From Nitrospinaceae bacterium (lineage in GTDB: Bacteria > Nitrospinota > Nitrospinia > Nitrospinales > VA-1), in contig BQJC01000002.1 in NCBI GenBank assembly GCA_021604505.1, forward strand, positions 62,001 through 126,000: 64,000 nucleotides of DNA, in the 5' to 3' direction. Made by a program: the position numbers and the translations under genes. This document shows, piece after piece, positions 26,923 to 35,967 of the stretch (position 1 is its first letter; every line of letters begins with the position of its first letter). Under the pieces are notes generated by a model. It saw nothing but the letters and a program-made list of their open reading frames with translations. It searched no databases and had not been told where the DNA came from.

Positions 26923-27927
26923 ATGAAAGCCGAATCCGCGATAAATTTCGGCATGGGATCCATCCCTTCCGAGCGGTTCTGGCTGGAAAACAGCCTTTTA
27001 AACCGGACCCGGTTGAACCGGTTTATATTTTATTCGTTCATCATCCACATAGTTGTTGTTTTGCTCCATTGGCTGATGCCGGACCAATCCGCGATCAAAA
27101 ATCCGAATCCTATCAACGTAAAATTTGTCGAACCGGAAAAACCCAAGAGCGAATTGGAGAAGGGCACGATTATCGACGCCCCAAAACCGAAAAAAATCGA
27201 AAAACCCCAATCGGCGGATCTACTTGCCAGCCATGACAGCCGCGCGCATTCCAATCTTAAAAATACACCTGAAAAAGAGTATCGACGAAAAAAAACGGTC
27301 GTTCCAAAATCATCGGGAGTCCCGAGAGTTGCCAAAAATTTACCGATGACTCCTCAAAAGAAAGTGAAGCCATCGGCCGCAAAGCAAAAAACCGAGGAAA
27401 GTAAGCATTCGTTTCCTCTTTCAGACCGGGGAACCTTTGTCCCCCTTGCTAAGGAAAAACCGAAAAATGAAAGCAACCCCAATTTAAACTCGGGAACAAA
27501 AGGATCTCTTTCTCTGTTGGATGGATTCGATCCCAATAAATATGCGTCTCTGGACACGAGGTCAGAAAATCTGGAAGAGGCCGACGATGGCGAAGACGTT
27601 TCACTCGACACCACGGAGACTAAATACGCTTCCTACTTCGCCAGGATCAAACACCAGATCGAACGCGTGTGGACCTATCCCAGTGAAGCGGCGCAAAAAG
27701 GAATCAACGGAAGACTCACACTGCGTTTTCGAATTTCCAAGGAGGGCAACCTGATCAGCGCACGTGTGGTTGACAAATCGGGCCATGAAATTCTTGACTA
27801 CGCCGCCGTCAAGGCCGTAAAAGAAGCAGCGCCCTTTTATCCCTTTCCGGAAAATATTAAAAAGGATAACCTATCCATCCTGGCCACGTTTATCTATAGC
27901 CCCACCTATGGATTGTTAAAAAATTGA
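26923..27927 (+). CDS. TonB-family energy transducer
   Basis: A 334-residue protein with a cytoplasmic start, one transmembrane helix (about residues 35-52), a long Pro/Lys-rich periplasmic spacer (about 60-200), and a C-terminal TonB domain. That domain contains YFARIKHQIERVWTYP, GRLTLRFRISKEGNL and VKAVKEAAPFYPFP. Such proteins pass proton-motive energy to outer-membrane transporters. No ExbB, ExbD or TonB-dependent receptor is adjacent. The final FIYSPTYGLLKN differs from the usual TonB end but matches other bacterial TonB-like proteins of this type. Confidence 0.85.
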   Translation: MKAESAINFGMGSIPSERFWLENSLLNRTRLNRFIFYSFIIHIVVVLLHWLMPDQSAIKNPNPINVKFVEPEKPKSELEKGTIIDAPKPKKIEKPQSADLLASHDSRAHSNLKNTPEKEYRRKKTVVPKSSGVPRVAKNLPMTPQKKVKPSAAKQKTEESKHSFPLSDRGTFVPLAKEKPKNESNPNLNSGTKGSLSLLDGFDPNKYASLDTRSENLEEADDGEDVSLDTTETKYASYFARIKHQIERVWTYPSEAAQKGINGRLTLRFRISKEGNLISARVVDKSGHEILDYAAVKAVKEAAPFYPFPENIKKDNLSILATFIYSPTYGLLKN

Positions 27928-28039
27928 GCCAATCCTCAAACCGGAATCACCATGCAAGAGTCCTGGTTTTTCCCCATATTGATTTTTGCGCCTGGTTTGC
28001 TATCCTTACGCCCTGTCTCTCAAAGGAAAAAGTTGGCCC

Positions 28040-29311
28040 ATGCCACCGCTGACTGACACCCCAAAATCTCTGCGGAAAAATACGGAACCGTTCGTGGTAC
28101 TGGTTCTACCCAATCCGCCTTCTCCGTGGAACATGATCGACTGGTATTGGAAAAAAATCGCAGGTGTCCCTTTTTTATTGAGAAATATTCTAAGTCTTCA
28201 AGAAGCCGGGGTCAGTCACCTCGTTCTCTTCACAGAAAACAGCGCCGCCAAGCTCAACGAGCTGTTCCGGCGGGCGGAAACCGACCCCAGGCTAAAGTTA
28301 AAATTACAATGTTATTCAGAACCGGGCCCATTCCTTACATGCGCCAGGGAAAACCGTCATGTCCTTTTCCTGGACGGTTCCACTCTGCAAAACAAAGACA
28401 CCGTTGCCAGTGCAATAAAACCAGATATCCAAAAACCGAACCAGGAAACCGGTCAGCCACTGCATCTCAGCACTCTGGAAGCACTCATGCGACACACCAA
28501 TGAGTGCGGCGTTTTATCCTGGCCTGAAAAATTCCAATGCACCGACCTTCCCCATCAAACATCGCCTCAACAAAATTCAAGCACCACCATGGATTTTTTG
28601 AAAAAAAATGAAAATTATAAAATCACCCAGCCTGAAGACTTTATAGAGATAGGCAACCGGCTGATCAGATCCTGCGGATTGAGCAACGACAGTTTCATGG
28701 ACAAATTAATCACACGCTCGATTTCCCGCCAATTGACCCGTCAAATTATAAAGACCCCTCTCACGCCCAACCTGATCACACTCATTAGCCTTGCGATTGG
28801 ACTGGGCTCTGCGGTCTGTTTTTTGTCGGGAAGTTACGGAATGGGCGTGGTGGGCGGCGGACTATTATTGCTCTCCACCTGGATCGACTGCACCGACGGT
28901 GAAGTGGCCCGGCTCAAGTTTTTAGAATCCCCTCTTGGAAAACAGATGGATATTATTTGCGACAACCTGGTTCACATGGCGGTCTTTTTTTCCATGGGGG
29001 TGGGATTGCAAAACGCCACTGGCAATGACCTTTTCATTTTTCTTGGCGGACTGGCCGTCCTGGGTTGTCTTATTTCCTGCGTTTCACTGGCCCCGGAAAT
29101 CATGAAAAACAAAATTCAACCGGATGCATCGAAACCCGTTAATGGCGCCCCCAAAAGCATCACCGATCAACTGGCCAACCGCGACTTCACTTATCTTTTA
29201 TTTTTCATGGCCCTGATCGCAAAACTGGATATTTTTTTAGTGCTGGCCGCCGCCGGGTCTAATGTATTCGCCGGATATGTCCTTTACAACAGGTTTAAAA
29301 CCGCTTCTTGA
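28040..29311 (+). CDS. Nucleotidyltransferase-like / CDP-alcohol phosphatidyltransferase fusion
   Basis: A protein of about 423 residues in two parts. Residues 1-about 200 resemble a nucleotidyltransferase fold (GVPFLLRNILSLQEAGVSHLVLF) but lack the signature GxGTRM loop. The C-terminal half is a membrane CDP-alcohol phosphatidyltransferase with the complete motif DCTDGEVARLKFLESP...GKQMDIICD, i.e. D-G-x2-A-R-x8-G-x3-D-x3-D, and several transmembrane helices. The architecture recalls bifunctional inositol-phosphate cytidylyltransferase/phosphotransferase enzymes. A role in making a phosphodiester-linked lipid or solute is inferred. The start is the ATG at 28040; an upstream TTG at 27986 is possible. 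Confidence 0.75.
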   Translation: MPPLTDTPKSLRKNTEPFVVLVLPNPPSPWNMIDWYWKKIAGVPFLLRNILSLQEAGVSHLVLFTENSAAKLNELFRRAETDPRLKLKLQCYSEPGPFLTCARENRHVLFLDGSTLQNKDTVASAIKPDIQKPNQETGQPLHLSTLEALMRHTNECGVLSWPEKFQCTDLPHQTSPQQNSSTTMDFLKKNENYKITQPEDFIEIGNRLIRSCGLSNDSFMDKLITRSISRQLTRQIIKTPLTPNLITLISLAIGLGSAVCFLSGSYGMGVVGGGLLLLSTWIDCTDGEVARLKFLESPLGKQMDIICDNLVHMAVFFSMGVGLQNATGNDLFIFLGGLAVLGCLISCVSLAPEIMKNKIQPDASKPVNGAPKSITDQLANRDFTYLLFFMALIAKLDIFLVLAAAGSNVFAGYVLYNRFKTAS

Positions 29312-29331
29312 AGGCACAAGCGACTTCACTT

Positions 29332-29348
29332 AAAAAATTAGATTTTTT
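29332..29348. terminator. A/T-only inverted repeat between convergent genes
   Basis: AAAAAAT-TAG-ATTTTTT lies between the convergent ends of the phosphotransferase fusion (29311) and the helicase gene (29374). The stem is A/T only and weak, but its position suggests a bidirectional transcript end. Confidence 0.3.
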
Positions 29349-29373
29349 TCAAGACCCATCGTTTTCCTTCAGT

Positions 29374-31377
29374 TTATCCCGTTTGCAGTTTTTTAATTGC
29401 GGTTTCCACCTCTGGCCTTTGAGACAAAAACCGGCTCACTTCATCCAGGTCATCGACCACGCGCGCGGGCGGCAAAGAAGCCAAAAACTTTTTTCCGTAT
29501 CCGCGATTGCGCACTCGGGAATCTAAAATCGAAACGATGCCGGTATCGGTTTGCTTGCGTATCAATCTGCCGAAACCCTGCTTCAACTGGATGATGGCAC
29601 GGGGAATTTGATAATGCCTGAAAGGATCGATCGAGCGTTTCTTTAAATCCTCCAGCCTGGCTTCGGTGAGCGGTTCCTTGGGAACGTCGAAGGGAAGTTT
29701 GGTGATGATCACGCTGGTCAACGCTTCCCCGGGGATATCGACCCCCTGCCAGAACGAACTGGTTCCAAAAATAACCGACGGAATCTCCTTGAACCGTTCG
29801 ATCATGTGGCCGGTCGGCAGGTCCCCCTGCTTGAGAAGTGGGTAGAAGCGCCCCAGATCCTCCAGTTTTTCATAAACCCGGTTCAAAACCGCGTAACTGG
29901 TGAACAGGATAAATGTTTTTCCGCCGGTGGCCCGTATGAGTTCGCGGCAGCGGTCCGCAACCCTTTCCACATACACCTCAACTTTTGCCGTTGGATCGGG
30001 CATGTCAGCGGGAACATAGAGTAGCGCCTGGGAAGCGTAGTCGAACGGCGAATCGAGAACCAATTCCTCTTTAGGCTCCAGACCAATACGCTCCTTGATA
30101 AAGTCAAATTCTCCCTCAGTGGTGAGCGTCGCAGAGGTTAAAACCATCCGGTCGATTTTATCGAACACCTGCTCTTTCAGGGGTCCGGCAATGTTCACCG
30201 GAACCCCGCGCAGGACGATTTTACAAAAACGTTTTCGTTGCGCCACTTCCAACCAGTAGACGTAATCCGGAAAATGCTGGTTGAGAAAAGCCGACAGGGT
30301 ATTGTTGAATTCGAAACACCGGGTCGCGGCGGCGGAAGCATCCAGTTGATCTTCTCCGGATTGCAAACGGCCCTCCAGAGTCTGTAATTGTTCATGAAGT
30401 TCCTTGAGGGGAACATAAATCGTGTTGTCTACGACCAAAGGTTTGTACAAACGCAAAACCCGCTCGGTTTTGCCAAACTCCTCCAGCATGCGGGTGAAAA
30501 ATCCATCCACCGCCTGCCGGACCAGGATCACCTGTCTTCTGATTGCCGGAACCAGTTCATGCTCCAGCCGGGTGAGCACGCCGCGTTTGGTTTTCGGGTT
30601 GTACAACCGGTCGAGAAAGTAATAAAGATTGGAATTGGAAATCTCAAGGCCGAGAAAAGACGTCGCTGCGTCTTCAACATTCTGCGCTTCATCAAACACC
30701 ACCGCATCGAATGCCGGAAGAACGGCCCCACTGCTGGCCACGTTGGCGAAAAATAAATGATGATTGACGATGAGTAAATGCGCGCCGAACCATTTTTTGC
30801 GGGCTTTAAAATAAAAACAGGAGTCATACGTTTCGCAGTTCTTTCCCAGACACTGGTCCTTCTGCCTTCCCACCTCTTCCCAGACAGAAGGAAGGACCTG
30901 AAACGGCAAATCATTTTTTAACCCTGTGGAGGTATTTCCCACCCAGTCGAAAACCGCCTGCATCTGTCCGTCTTCTTCAGGAGCGGTGAACAGACCCGCC
31001 TGGCCGGCCCGCTTCAATCGCCTAAGGGACAGATAGTTCTCATGGCCCAGACACAGCGCATACCGGAAAGGAATCCCCAGTTCTTCCTGTAGCAGGGGAA
31101 TGTCGTGGTTCAGGATTTGTTGTTGCAGGGTTTTGGTGTAGGTGGAGATGGCCACTTTCTTGTTATTTTCAACCGCCCACAAAATGGCGGGAATCAAATA
31201 GGCTAAGCTCTTCCCGGTCCCGGTCCCCGCCTCAACGATCAGGTGCTGTCCCTTAACCAGGGATCGTTGAATCGCTTCCGCCATTTCCACCTGCTGGGGA
31301 CGGTATTCAAAACCCGGCATGCGGCTGGAAAAATGCCCGTGCTCTTCCAGGAAGTGGTTCGAATCATTAAATATCAT
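29374..31377 (-). CDS. DinG-family ATP-dependent DNA helicase
   Basis: A 667-residue superfamily 2 helicase of the XPD/DinG type. Q-motif and Walker A read YRPQQVEMAEAI then EAGTGTGKSLAYLIP. Four iron-sulphur cysteines are visible around residues 105-205 (LCLGHE, then CLGKNCETYDSC). Walker B is VVFDEAQNVED, and later motifs are LTSATL, FGTSSFWQGVDIPG and LKQGFGRLIR. It should unwind DNA or R-loops. The ATG at 31377 has AGGT upstream and the usual spacing to the conserved core. In-frame ATG/GTG codons at 31401/31404 are alternatives. Confidence 0.9.
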   Translation of the reverse strand: MIFNDSNHFLEEHGHFSSRMPGFEYRPQQVEMAEAIQRSLVKGQHLIVEAGTGTGKSLAYLIPAILWAVENNKKVAISTYTKTLQQQILNHDIPLLQEELGIPFRYALCLGHENYLSLRRLKRAGQAGLFTAPEEDGQMQAVFDWVGNTSTGLKNDLPFQVLPSVWEEVGRQKDQCLGKNCETYDSCFYFKARKKWFGAHLLIVNHHLFFANVASSGAVLPAFDAVVFDEAQNVEDAATSFLGLEISNSNLYYFLDRLYNPKTKRGVLTRLEHELVPAIRRQVILVRQAVDGFFTRMLEEFGKTERVLRLYKPLVVDNTIYVPLKELHEQLQTLEGRLQSGEDQLDASAAATRCFEFNNTLSAFLNQHFPDYVYWLEVAQRKRFCKIVLRGVPVNIAGPLKEQVFDKIDRMVLTSATLTTEGEFDFIKERIGLEPKEELVLDSPFDYASQALLYVPADMPDPTAKVEVYVERVADRCRELIRATGGKTFILFTSYAVLNRVYEKLEDLGRFYPLLKQGDLPTGHMIERFKEIPSVIFGTSSFWQGVDIPGEALTSVIITKLPFDVPKEPLTEARLEDLKKRSIDPFRHYQIPRAIIQLKQGFGRLIRKQTDTGIVSILDSRVRNRGYGKKFLASLPPARVVDDLDEVSRFLSQRPEVETAIKKLQTG

Positions 31378-31464
31378 AGGACCTGCATGGTAAGGGGACA
31401 TCACCGGAGGGTAAAGGTATTTTTCAAACTGCCTGTATCTCCATCATTTAAAAAATGTACGCTG

Positions 31465-31493
31465 TTGACCTTAAAGCGTAAATTTTATACTAT
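31465..31493 (+). promoter_or_regulatory. Sigma-70 type promoter for the SYLF gene
   Basis: TTGACC at 31465-31470 is followed by TATACT at 31486-31491 (15-base spacer) or TACTAT at 31488-31493 (17-base spacer), about 100 bases before the SYLF start codon. Confidence 0.55.
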
Positions 31494-31592
31494 CTGAGCA
31501 TAGACAGACAAATAAACGCCCTTTTTTAGAGGCCGTTAACGGCATTTTCCCAGTCAAAGTACCCTCACCTATCCACACCTCTGGAGGTCTTG

Positions 31593-32279
31593 ATGAAAGC
31601 ATTCTCACTCAGCCTGTTTTGTTTTCTTTTGTGCGCATCCACTGTAAATGCGGCTACCGCGGACCAAAGAAAAACCCTGATCGAAGCGGTACAGGTTCTG
31701 GAGGAAATCCAGAGTTCGCCCGATCAAAATATACCAGAAAAATTGGTCGCCAACGCAAAAGCGATCATCGTTTTTCCCACCCTGATTAAAGCCGGGTTCA
31801 TTTTTGGCGCACAGTACGGTTCCGGAGTCGCGTCAGTGCGGGATGAAAAAACCGGAAAATGGGGGCCGCCGGCTTTTCTGAAAAACTACGGCGGAAGTTT
31901 CGGGTTTCAAATCGGCGCTGAAGCGGTGGATCTCGTTCTTCTGGTCATGTCGCAACGGGGAATCGAGGGGTTGATGAAAAGTAAATTCAAGCTGGGCGCG
32001 GACGTGTCGGTCGCCGCCGGGCCTGTGGGCCGTCATGCGGAAGCGGGCACGGATGCGACTTTCAAAGGGGAGATCTATTCCTATTCCCGCAGTAAAGGCG
32101 CCTTTGCCGGAGTCACTCTGAAAGGTGCCGTCATCGGTGAAAATACCGATGCGAATTGGGGCTATTACGAGCGGCCTTTGTCTCCCAAAGACATTCTGAT
32201 CGATGGGCGGGTCAAGAAATATTCGGAATCGACAAACCGCTTCATCAATGATCTGAGCCGAATCGCACCAAGAAAATAA
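31593..32279 (+). CDS. SYLF (YSC84-like) domain lipid-binding protein
   Basis: A 228-residue exported protein with a signal peptide (residues 1-about 21, ending VNAATA) and a SYLF/YSC84 domain. Typical blocks are LVANAKAIIVFPTLIKAGFIFGAQYGSGV, FGFQIGAEAVDLVLLVM, GLMKSKFKLGADVSVAAGPVGR and SKGAFAGVTLKGAVI. SYLF domains bind phosphoinositides in eukaryotes; bacterial members are periplasmic and poorly characterised. GGAGGT four bases before the ATG at 31593 fixes the start. Confidence 0.9.
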   Translation: MKAFSLSLFCFLLCASTVNAATADQRKTLIEAVQVLEEIQSSPDQNIPEKLVANAKAIIVFPTLIKAGFIFGAQYGSGVASVRDEKTGKWGPPAFLKNYGGSFGFQIGAEAVDLVLLVMSQRGIEGLMKSKFKLGADVSVAAGPVGRHAEAGTDATFKGEIYSYSRSKGAFAGVTLKGAVIGENTDANWGYYERPLSPKDILIDGRVKKYSESTNRFINDLSRIAPRK

Positions 32280-32286
32280 TCCCGCT

Positions 32287-32413
32287 CACTCCCAGCCACA
32301 GCGGGGTGGGTTCACGGACAACATCTGAATAGGCGCATTCTTTTTTAGTTCAAGCGGCAACGACTTCACCAACGAAAACTATCTCATTTTCGCTCCCAGC
32401 CGCAGCTGGGTTA
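32287..32413. repeat. Short duplicated GC-rich repeat pair
   Basis: CTCCCAGCCACAGCGGGGTGGGTT (32287-32312) and CGCTCCCAGCCGCAGCTGGGTTA (32391-32413) are imperfect copies of one 23-base unit about 100 bases apart, between the convergent SYLF and permease genes. The second copy forms a CCAGC/GCTGG stem and runs into the permease stop codon. They may be transcript ends. Confidence 0.5.
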
Positions 32414-33568
32414 GCGGAGAATTTTTTCACGAATTCGGGCGCTTGCAATATCCAGAGTGATGACGACACAGGCGATCGCCAGAAGCGCCGTTCCCGCCTC
32501 GTTGTATTTCAGCAGATTGATCCACTGTTGCAGGAGAAAACCGATCCCGCCGCCGCCGACGAACCCGATGATCGTGGACATTCTCACGTTGATGTCCCAA
32601 CGGTAAAATGTCAACGCCAGAAATTGCGGGACGATCTGCGGCACCACCCCATAAAGCACCACTTGGACAGGGCTCGCTCCGGTTGCGGCAATGGCTTCAA
32701 GAGGGCCCGGTTCCACGCTTTCAATTTGTTCGGAAAAAAGTTTTCCGAGCGTCGCAATGGAATGCACGGCAAGAGCCAGCATGCCGGCGAAAGGACCGAT
32801 CCCCACCCAGACCGCAAACAAAATCGCCATGATCAACGGTTCTATCGATCGCAGCACATTGAACATTGTGCGGGTAAAATAATAAACGGTTGTCCCCGGC
32901 AAATGACGGGTCATCAAATTCCGCGCGCCGAGAAAACTCAAAGGCGCCGCCACCAGCACTGCCAGCGTGGTGGCCATCAGCGCGAGAAACAGGGTTTCCA
33001 CCATTTTTTCCGCGGTCAATTTCAGAGTATGGCTCACCTGCCAGCCGCCGGTCTTCCAGGTAAGAACGGCGCGCACGGTCTGCTCTTTGCCTCGGGCGGA
33101 TTCCGGGACCACAAAACTCAGAAAAAATTTCCCCTGAGCGTCGGTGGTAAACGATCCCAGTGGAAACTCCTGTTCAATGGCATTGACCCAAAACACCTGG
33201 CCATGTTTCTCCGGCGGCAGATGGCTTCCCGTCACCCGGACCGCGTCGCCGATTTTCCCCTTTTTCCGCGATAATAAAATTGCTGCCTCTGTACTTGGCG
33301 AGGGAGCGGGGTTGGAATGGGTAAAAAAAGAGTTCCCGGAAAGAAAAAAGGGAGCTTCCACCGTCATGGATTCCGTTTCGAAGGTGAGCAGGTCCGGTTG
33401 CAGGAGGTCGCGGACCAATGGTTTGACAAGGTGAAAATCGCGGACCAGTTCACGCAAGTCAATTTCCGTCACCCGCCACCCATAGCTGTAAACAGCCCCA
33501 AGCACTAGGGCAATCACCAGAAACCGGGTTCTGGCAATGAGCGGTCTCCCGGTGTTCAGGGATGGCAT
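32411..33568 (-). CDS. PhnE-like ABC transporter permease with a periplasmic insert
   Basis: A 385-residue inner-membrane permease related to PhnE (phosphonate/phosphite import). After a first transmembrane helix (about residues 12-30) there is an unusual extracytoplasmic segment of about 140 residues, beta-rich and Ig-like (GDAVRVTGSHLPPEKHG). The permease core follows, with the coupling motif EAIAATGASPVQVVLYGVVPQIVP near residues 284-307 and IGFVGGGGIGFLLQQWINLL. No ATPase or binding protein is adjacent, so the substrate is unknown. GGAGAGG precedes the ATG. It lies downstream of the carbamoyltransferase gene on the same strand. Confidence 0.82.
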   Translation of the reverse strand: MPSLNTGRPLIARTRFLVIALVLGAVYSYGWRVTEIDLRELVRDFHLVKPLVRDLLQPDLLTFETESMTVEAPFFLSGNSFFTHSNPAPSPSTEAAILLSRKKGKIGDAVRVTGSHLPPEKHGQVFWVNAIEQEFPLGSFTTDAQGKFFLSFVVPESARGKEQTVRAVLTWKTGGWQVSHTLKLTAEKMVETLFLALMATTLAVLVAAPLSFLGARNLMTRHLPGTTVYYFTRTMFNVLRSIEPLIMAILFAVWVGIGPFAGMLALAVHSIATLGKLFSEQIESVEPGPLEAIAATGASPVQVVLYGVVPQIVPQFLALTFYRWDINVRMSTIIGFVGGGGIGFLLQQWINLLKYNEAGTALLAIACVVITLDIASARIREKILR

Positions 33569-33640
33569 GAACCTCTCCAGAAACAGGTCATGGAGTACCT
33601 CTTGGGCAGGATGGGTGGAACGGAAACGAAGGGTTTGAAA

Positions 33641-35461
33641 TCAATCCAGTTCAAATTCGTTGCGCCAGTCGCTATCATCTTCGAGCGGGGCCTGTTCGCT
33701 TTTGAGAAGAACGCAATCTTCCAGAACCAGGAAATCCATTCCCGTCCGCATGAAACATAGGTAAGCCTGTTCCGGCGTGCAAACGATTGGCTCGCCGCGC
33801 ACGTTAAAAGACGTGTTGATGAGAACAGGGCAATCGGTTTCCTTGCCAAAGTCCCTCAATAAATTATAGAACCGGGGATTGTAATCCGGGACCACCGTTT
33901 GCACCCGTGCGGAATAATCGACATGGGTGATGGAAGGCAGCTGCGACCTGGGAAGATTCAACAGATCAATCCCGAACAATTTTTTCTGCTCTTCCGTCAA
34001 CGCAATGCGTTTGTCTTCCCGGACCGGGGCGACCAGCAGCATATAGGGGCTTTCGGAATCCATTTCAAACCAGTCGCTGACTTTTTCCGCTTGCACGGCG
34101 GGTGCGAAGGGCCGAAACGATTCGCGGAACTTGATTTTTAGATTCATAGTAGACTGCATTTTCGGGCTTCTGGGATCTCCGATGATGCTACGCGCTCCCA
34201 GAGAACGCGGGCCAAACTCCATCCGCCCCTGGAACCAGCCAGCCACTTTCTCTTCCTGAAGAAGCCTGACCACGGTTGCTATCAATTCCGATTCGCCATA
34301 TTGTTTATAAGGATAATTATTTTCATCCAGATATTTCCGAATGGTATTCGAATCGAATTTGGGTCCCAGATAGGACCCCTTCATGGCATCCTTGCCGTTG
34401 ACGACCTTTCTTTCATTCTTCAAAACCTTGTGCCAGATGCAAAGGGCCACTCCGGCGGCCCCGCCGGCATCTCCCGCCGCCGGCTGAATCCATAGGTTGT
34501 CAAAAACCTTCTCCTTGAGAATTTTCCCGTTGCCGACACAGTTGAGCGCCACGCCGCCCGCAAGACACAGGGACTTCATTCCCGTGGATTGACGAACGTA
34601 ACGGGCCATCTTAAGCATCACCTCTTCGGTCACCACCTGCAGAGAGGCGGCGATGTCCATTTCTCTCTGTGTGAGTTTGGTTTCCGGTGTTCTGGCGGGG
34701 GCTCCCATGAGGTCCTCAAACTTGCGGTTGGTCATCGTCAACCCGCCGAGAAAATTAAAATACTTCATGTCCATCCTAAAGGAGCCATCTTCCTTGAGAT
34801 CGATCAGGTTTTCACGAATCAGGTTGACATACTTGGGTTCTCCGTAAGGGGCCAATCCCATCACCTTGTATTCCCCGCTGTTCACCTTGAAACCGAGATA
34901 ATAGGTGAACGCCGAATACAGCAAACCCAAAGAATGTGGAAAACTCAATTCCTGCACCAGATCCAGTTCATGTCCTTTGCCCACCCCAATGCTTGTGGTG
35001 GCCCATTCGCCCACGCCGTCCATGGTTAAAACAGCGGCCTCCTGAAACGGGGACGGGTAAAAAGCGCTGGCCGCGTGCGACTCATGATGCTCGGAAAAAA
35101 GCACCGGGCCGGAATAATCATCTAGATATTTACGAATGTTTTCCCGCGTCCACAACTTGTCTTTCAACCAGATGGGAATGGCGGATAAAAATTGCTTCAG
35201 TCCCGTTGGGGCGATGCTGAGATAAGTTTCTAAAATCCGTTCAAATTTGATGAAGGGTTTATCGTAAAAGCCCACATAATCCAAATCGGAGGTTTTAATG
35301 CCGGCTTCCTGCAAACAGAATTCCACGGCTTGTTTTGGAAAATCGGCATCGTGCCGCTTGCGGGTGAATCGTTCTTCCTGCGCCGCGGCTATGATCTCTC
35401 CATCGCGCACCAGGCAAGCGGCGGAATCATGGTAAAAAGCGGATATGCCTAATATATTCAT
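33641..35461 (-). CDS. NodU/CmcH-family carbamoyltransferase
   Basis: A 606-residue O-carbamoyltransferase of the NodU/CmcH/TobZ family. The N-terminal Kae1-like domain begins NILGISAFYHDSAACLV and contains EERFTRKRHDADFP, HHESHAASAFYPSPF and MDGVGEWATTSIG. The C-terminal domain carries FQGRMEFGPRSLGARSIIGDPR and TSFNVRGEPIVCTPEQA. Members use carbamoyl phosphate and ATP to carbamoylate hydroxyls of sugars or antibiotics. No sugar-modifying gene is adjacent, so the acceptor is unknown; surface glycans are a reasonable guess. Confidence 0.92.
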   Translation of the reverse strand: MNILGISAFYHDSAACLVRDGEIIAAAQEERFTRKRHDADFPKQAVEFCLQEAGIKTSDLDYVGFYDKPFIKFERILETYLSIAPTGLKQFLSAIPIWLKDKLWTRENIRKYLDDYSGPVLFSEHHESHAASAFYPSPFQEAAVLTMDGVGEWATTSIGVGKGHELDLVQELSFPHSLGLLYSAFTYYLGFKVNSGEYKVMGLAPYGEPKYVNLIRENLIDLKEDGSFRMDMKYFNFLGGLTMTNRKFEDLMGAPARTPETKLTQREMDIAASLQVVTEEVMLKMARYVRQSTGMKSLCLAGGVALNCVGNGKILKEKVFDNLWIQPAAGDAGGAAGVALCIWHKVLKNERKVVNGKDAMKGSYLGPKFDSNTIRKYLDENNYPYKQYGESELIATVVRLLQEEKVAGWFQGRMEFGPRSLGARSIIGDPRSPKMQSTMNLKIKFRESFRPFAPAVQAEKVSDWFEMDSESPYMLLVAPVREDKRIALTEEQKKLFGIDLLNLPRSQLPSITHVDYSARVQTVVPDYNPRFYNLLRDFGKETDCPVLINTSFNVRGEPIVCTPEQAYLCFMRTGMDFLVLEDCVLLKSEQAPLEDDSDWRNEFELD

Positions 35462-35482
35462 GGATCAGAAGATAAGGAGCAA

Positions 35483-35944
35483 TTAAAGGTTTAGACCCTT
35501 GGCGGTGAGCCACAAAAGTGCGAGCCCCGCCACCAATACGATCGAATTCAACTGAACGGAAAAAGAATGCCATCTTCGAAACTGAATCTCAAAGGACTGA
35601 CGATCTTCCTCGGAAGCGGAGGATTTGATTTTTAGCTTCAAATTCCGTGCCTTCGGCTGGACAACCATCCCTGCGGTGAACGTTCCCGCAATTATAACAA
35701 GGATGAGGCCCGCCTTCCAAGGGGAAACCACGGGCGCCCCCAACAGATAGGTGATCAAAAGGAGCCCGGAGCAAATATAACCCAGGAAGTAATAACGCGG
35801 GAAAATGACACCCACCAGGTTTCCGGCAGTGGGCCGGTCGAGGGATTTGAAAACGGCGGGGGCGGTAAAAAAGGAAAAAAAGACGATGGCCCCGATCCAG
35901 CACACCAGGCTCAGCAAATGAAAAAAATTTATGACCTGTTCCAT
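35483..35944 (-). CDS. DUF4149 (TMEM205-like) membrane protein
   Basis: A 153-residue protein with four transmembrane helices (about residues 5-25, 45-65, 75-95, 130-148). The N-terminal HLLSLVCWIGAIVFFSFFTAPAVF and the later RRWHSFSVQLNSIVLVAGL are typical of DUF4149. The family has no established function. It lies 23 bases after pyrF on the same strand. Confidence 0.82.
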   Translation of the reverse strand: MEQVINFFHLLSLVCWIGAIVFFSFFTAPAVFKSLDRPTAGNLVGVIFPRYYFLGYICSGLLLITYLLGAPVVSPWKAGLILVIIAGTFTAGMVVQPKARNLKLKIKSSASEEDRQSFEIQFRRWHSFSVQLNSIVLVAGLALLWLTAKGLNL

Positions 35945-35967
35945 AACAGCCTTTGTAAAGTTAAGAC

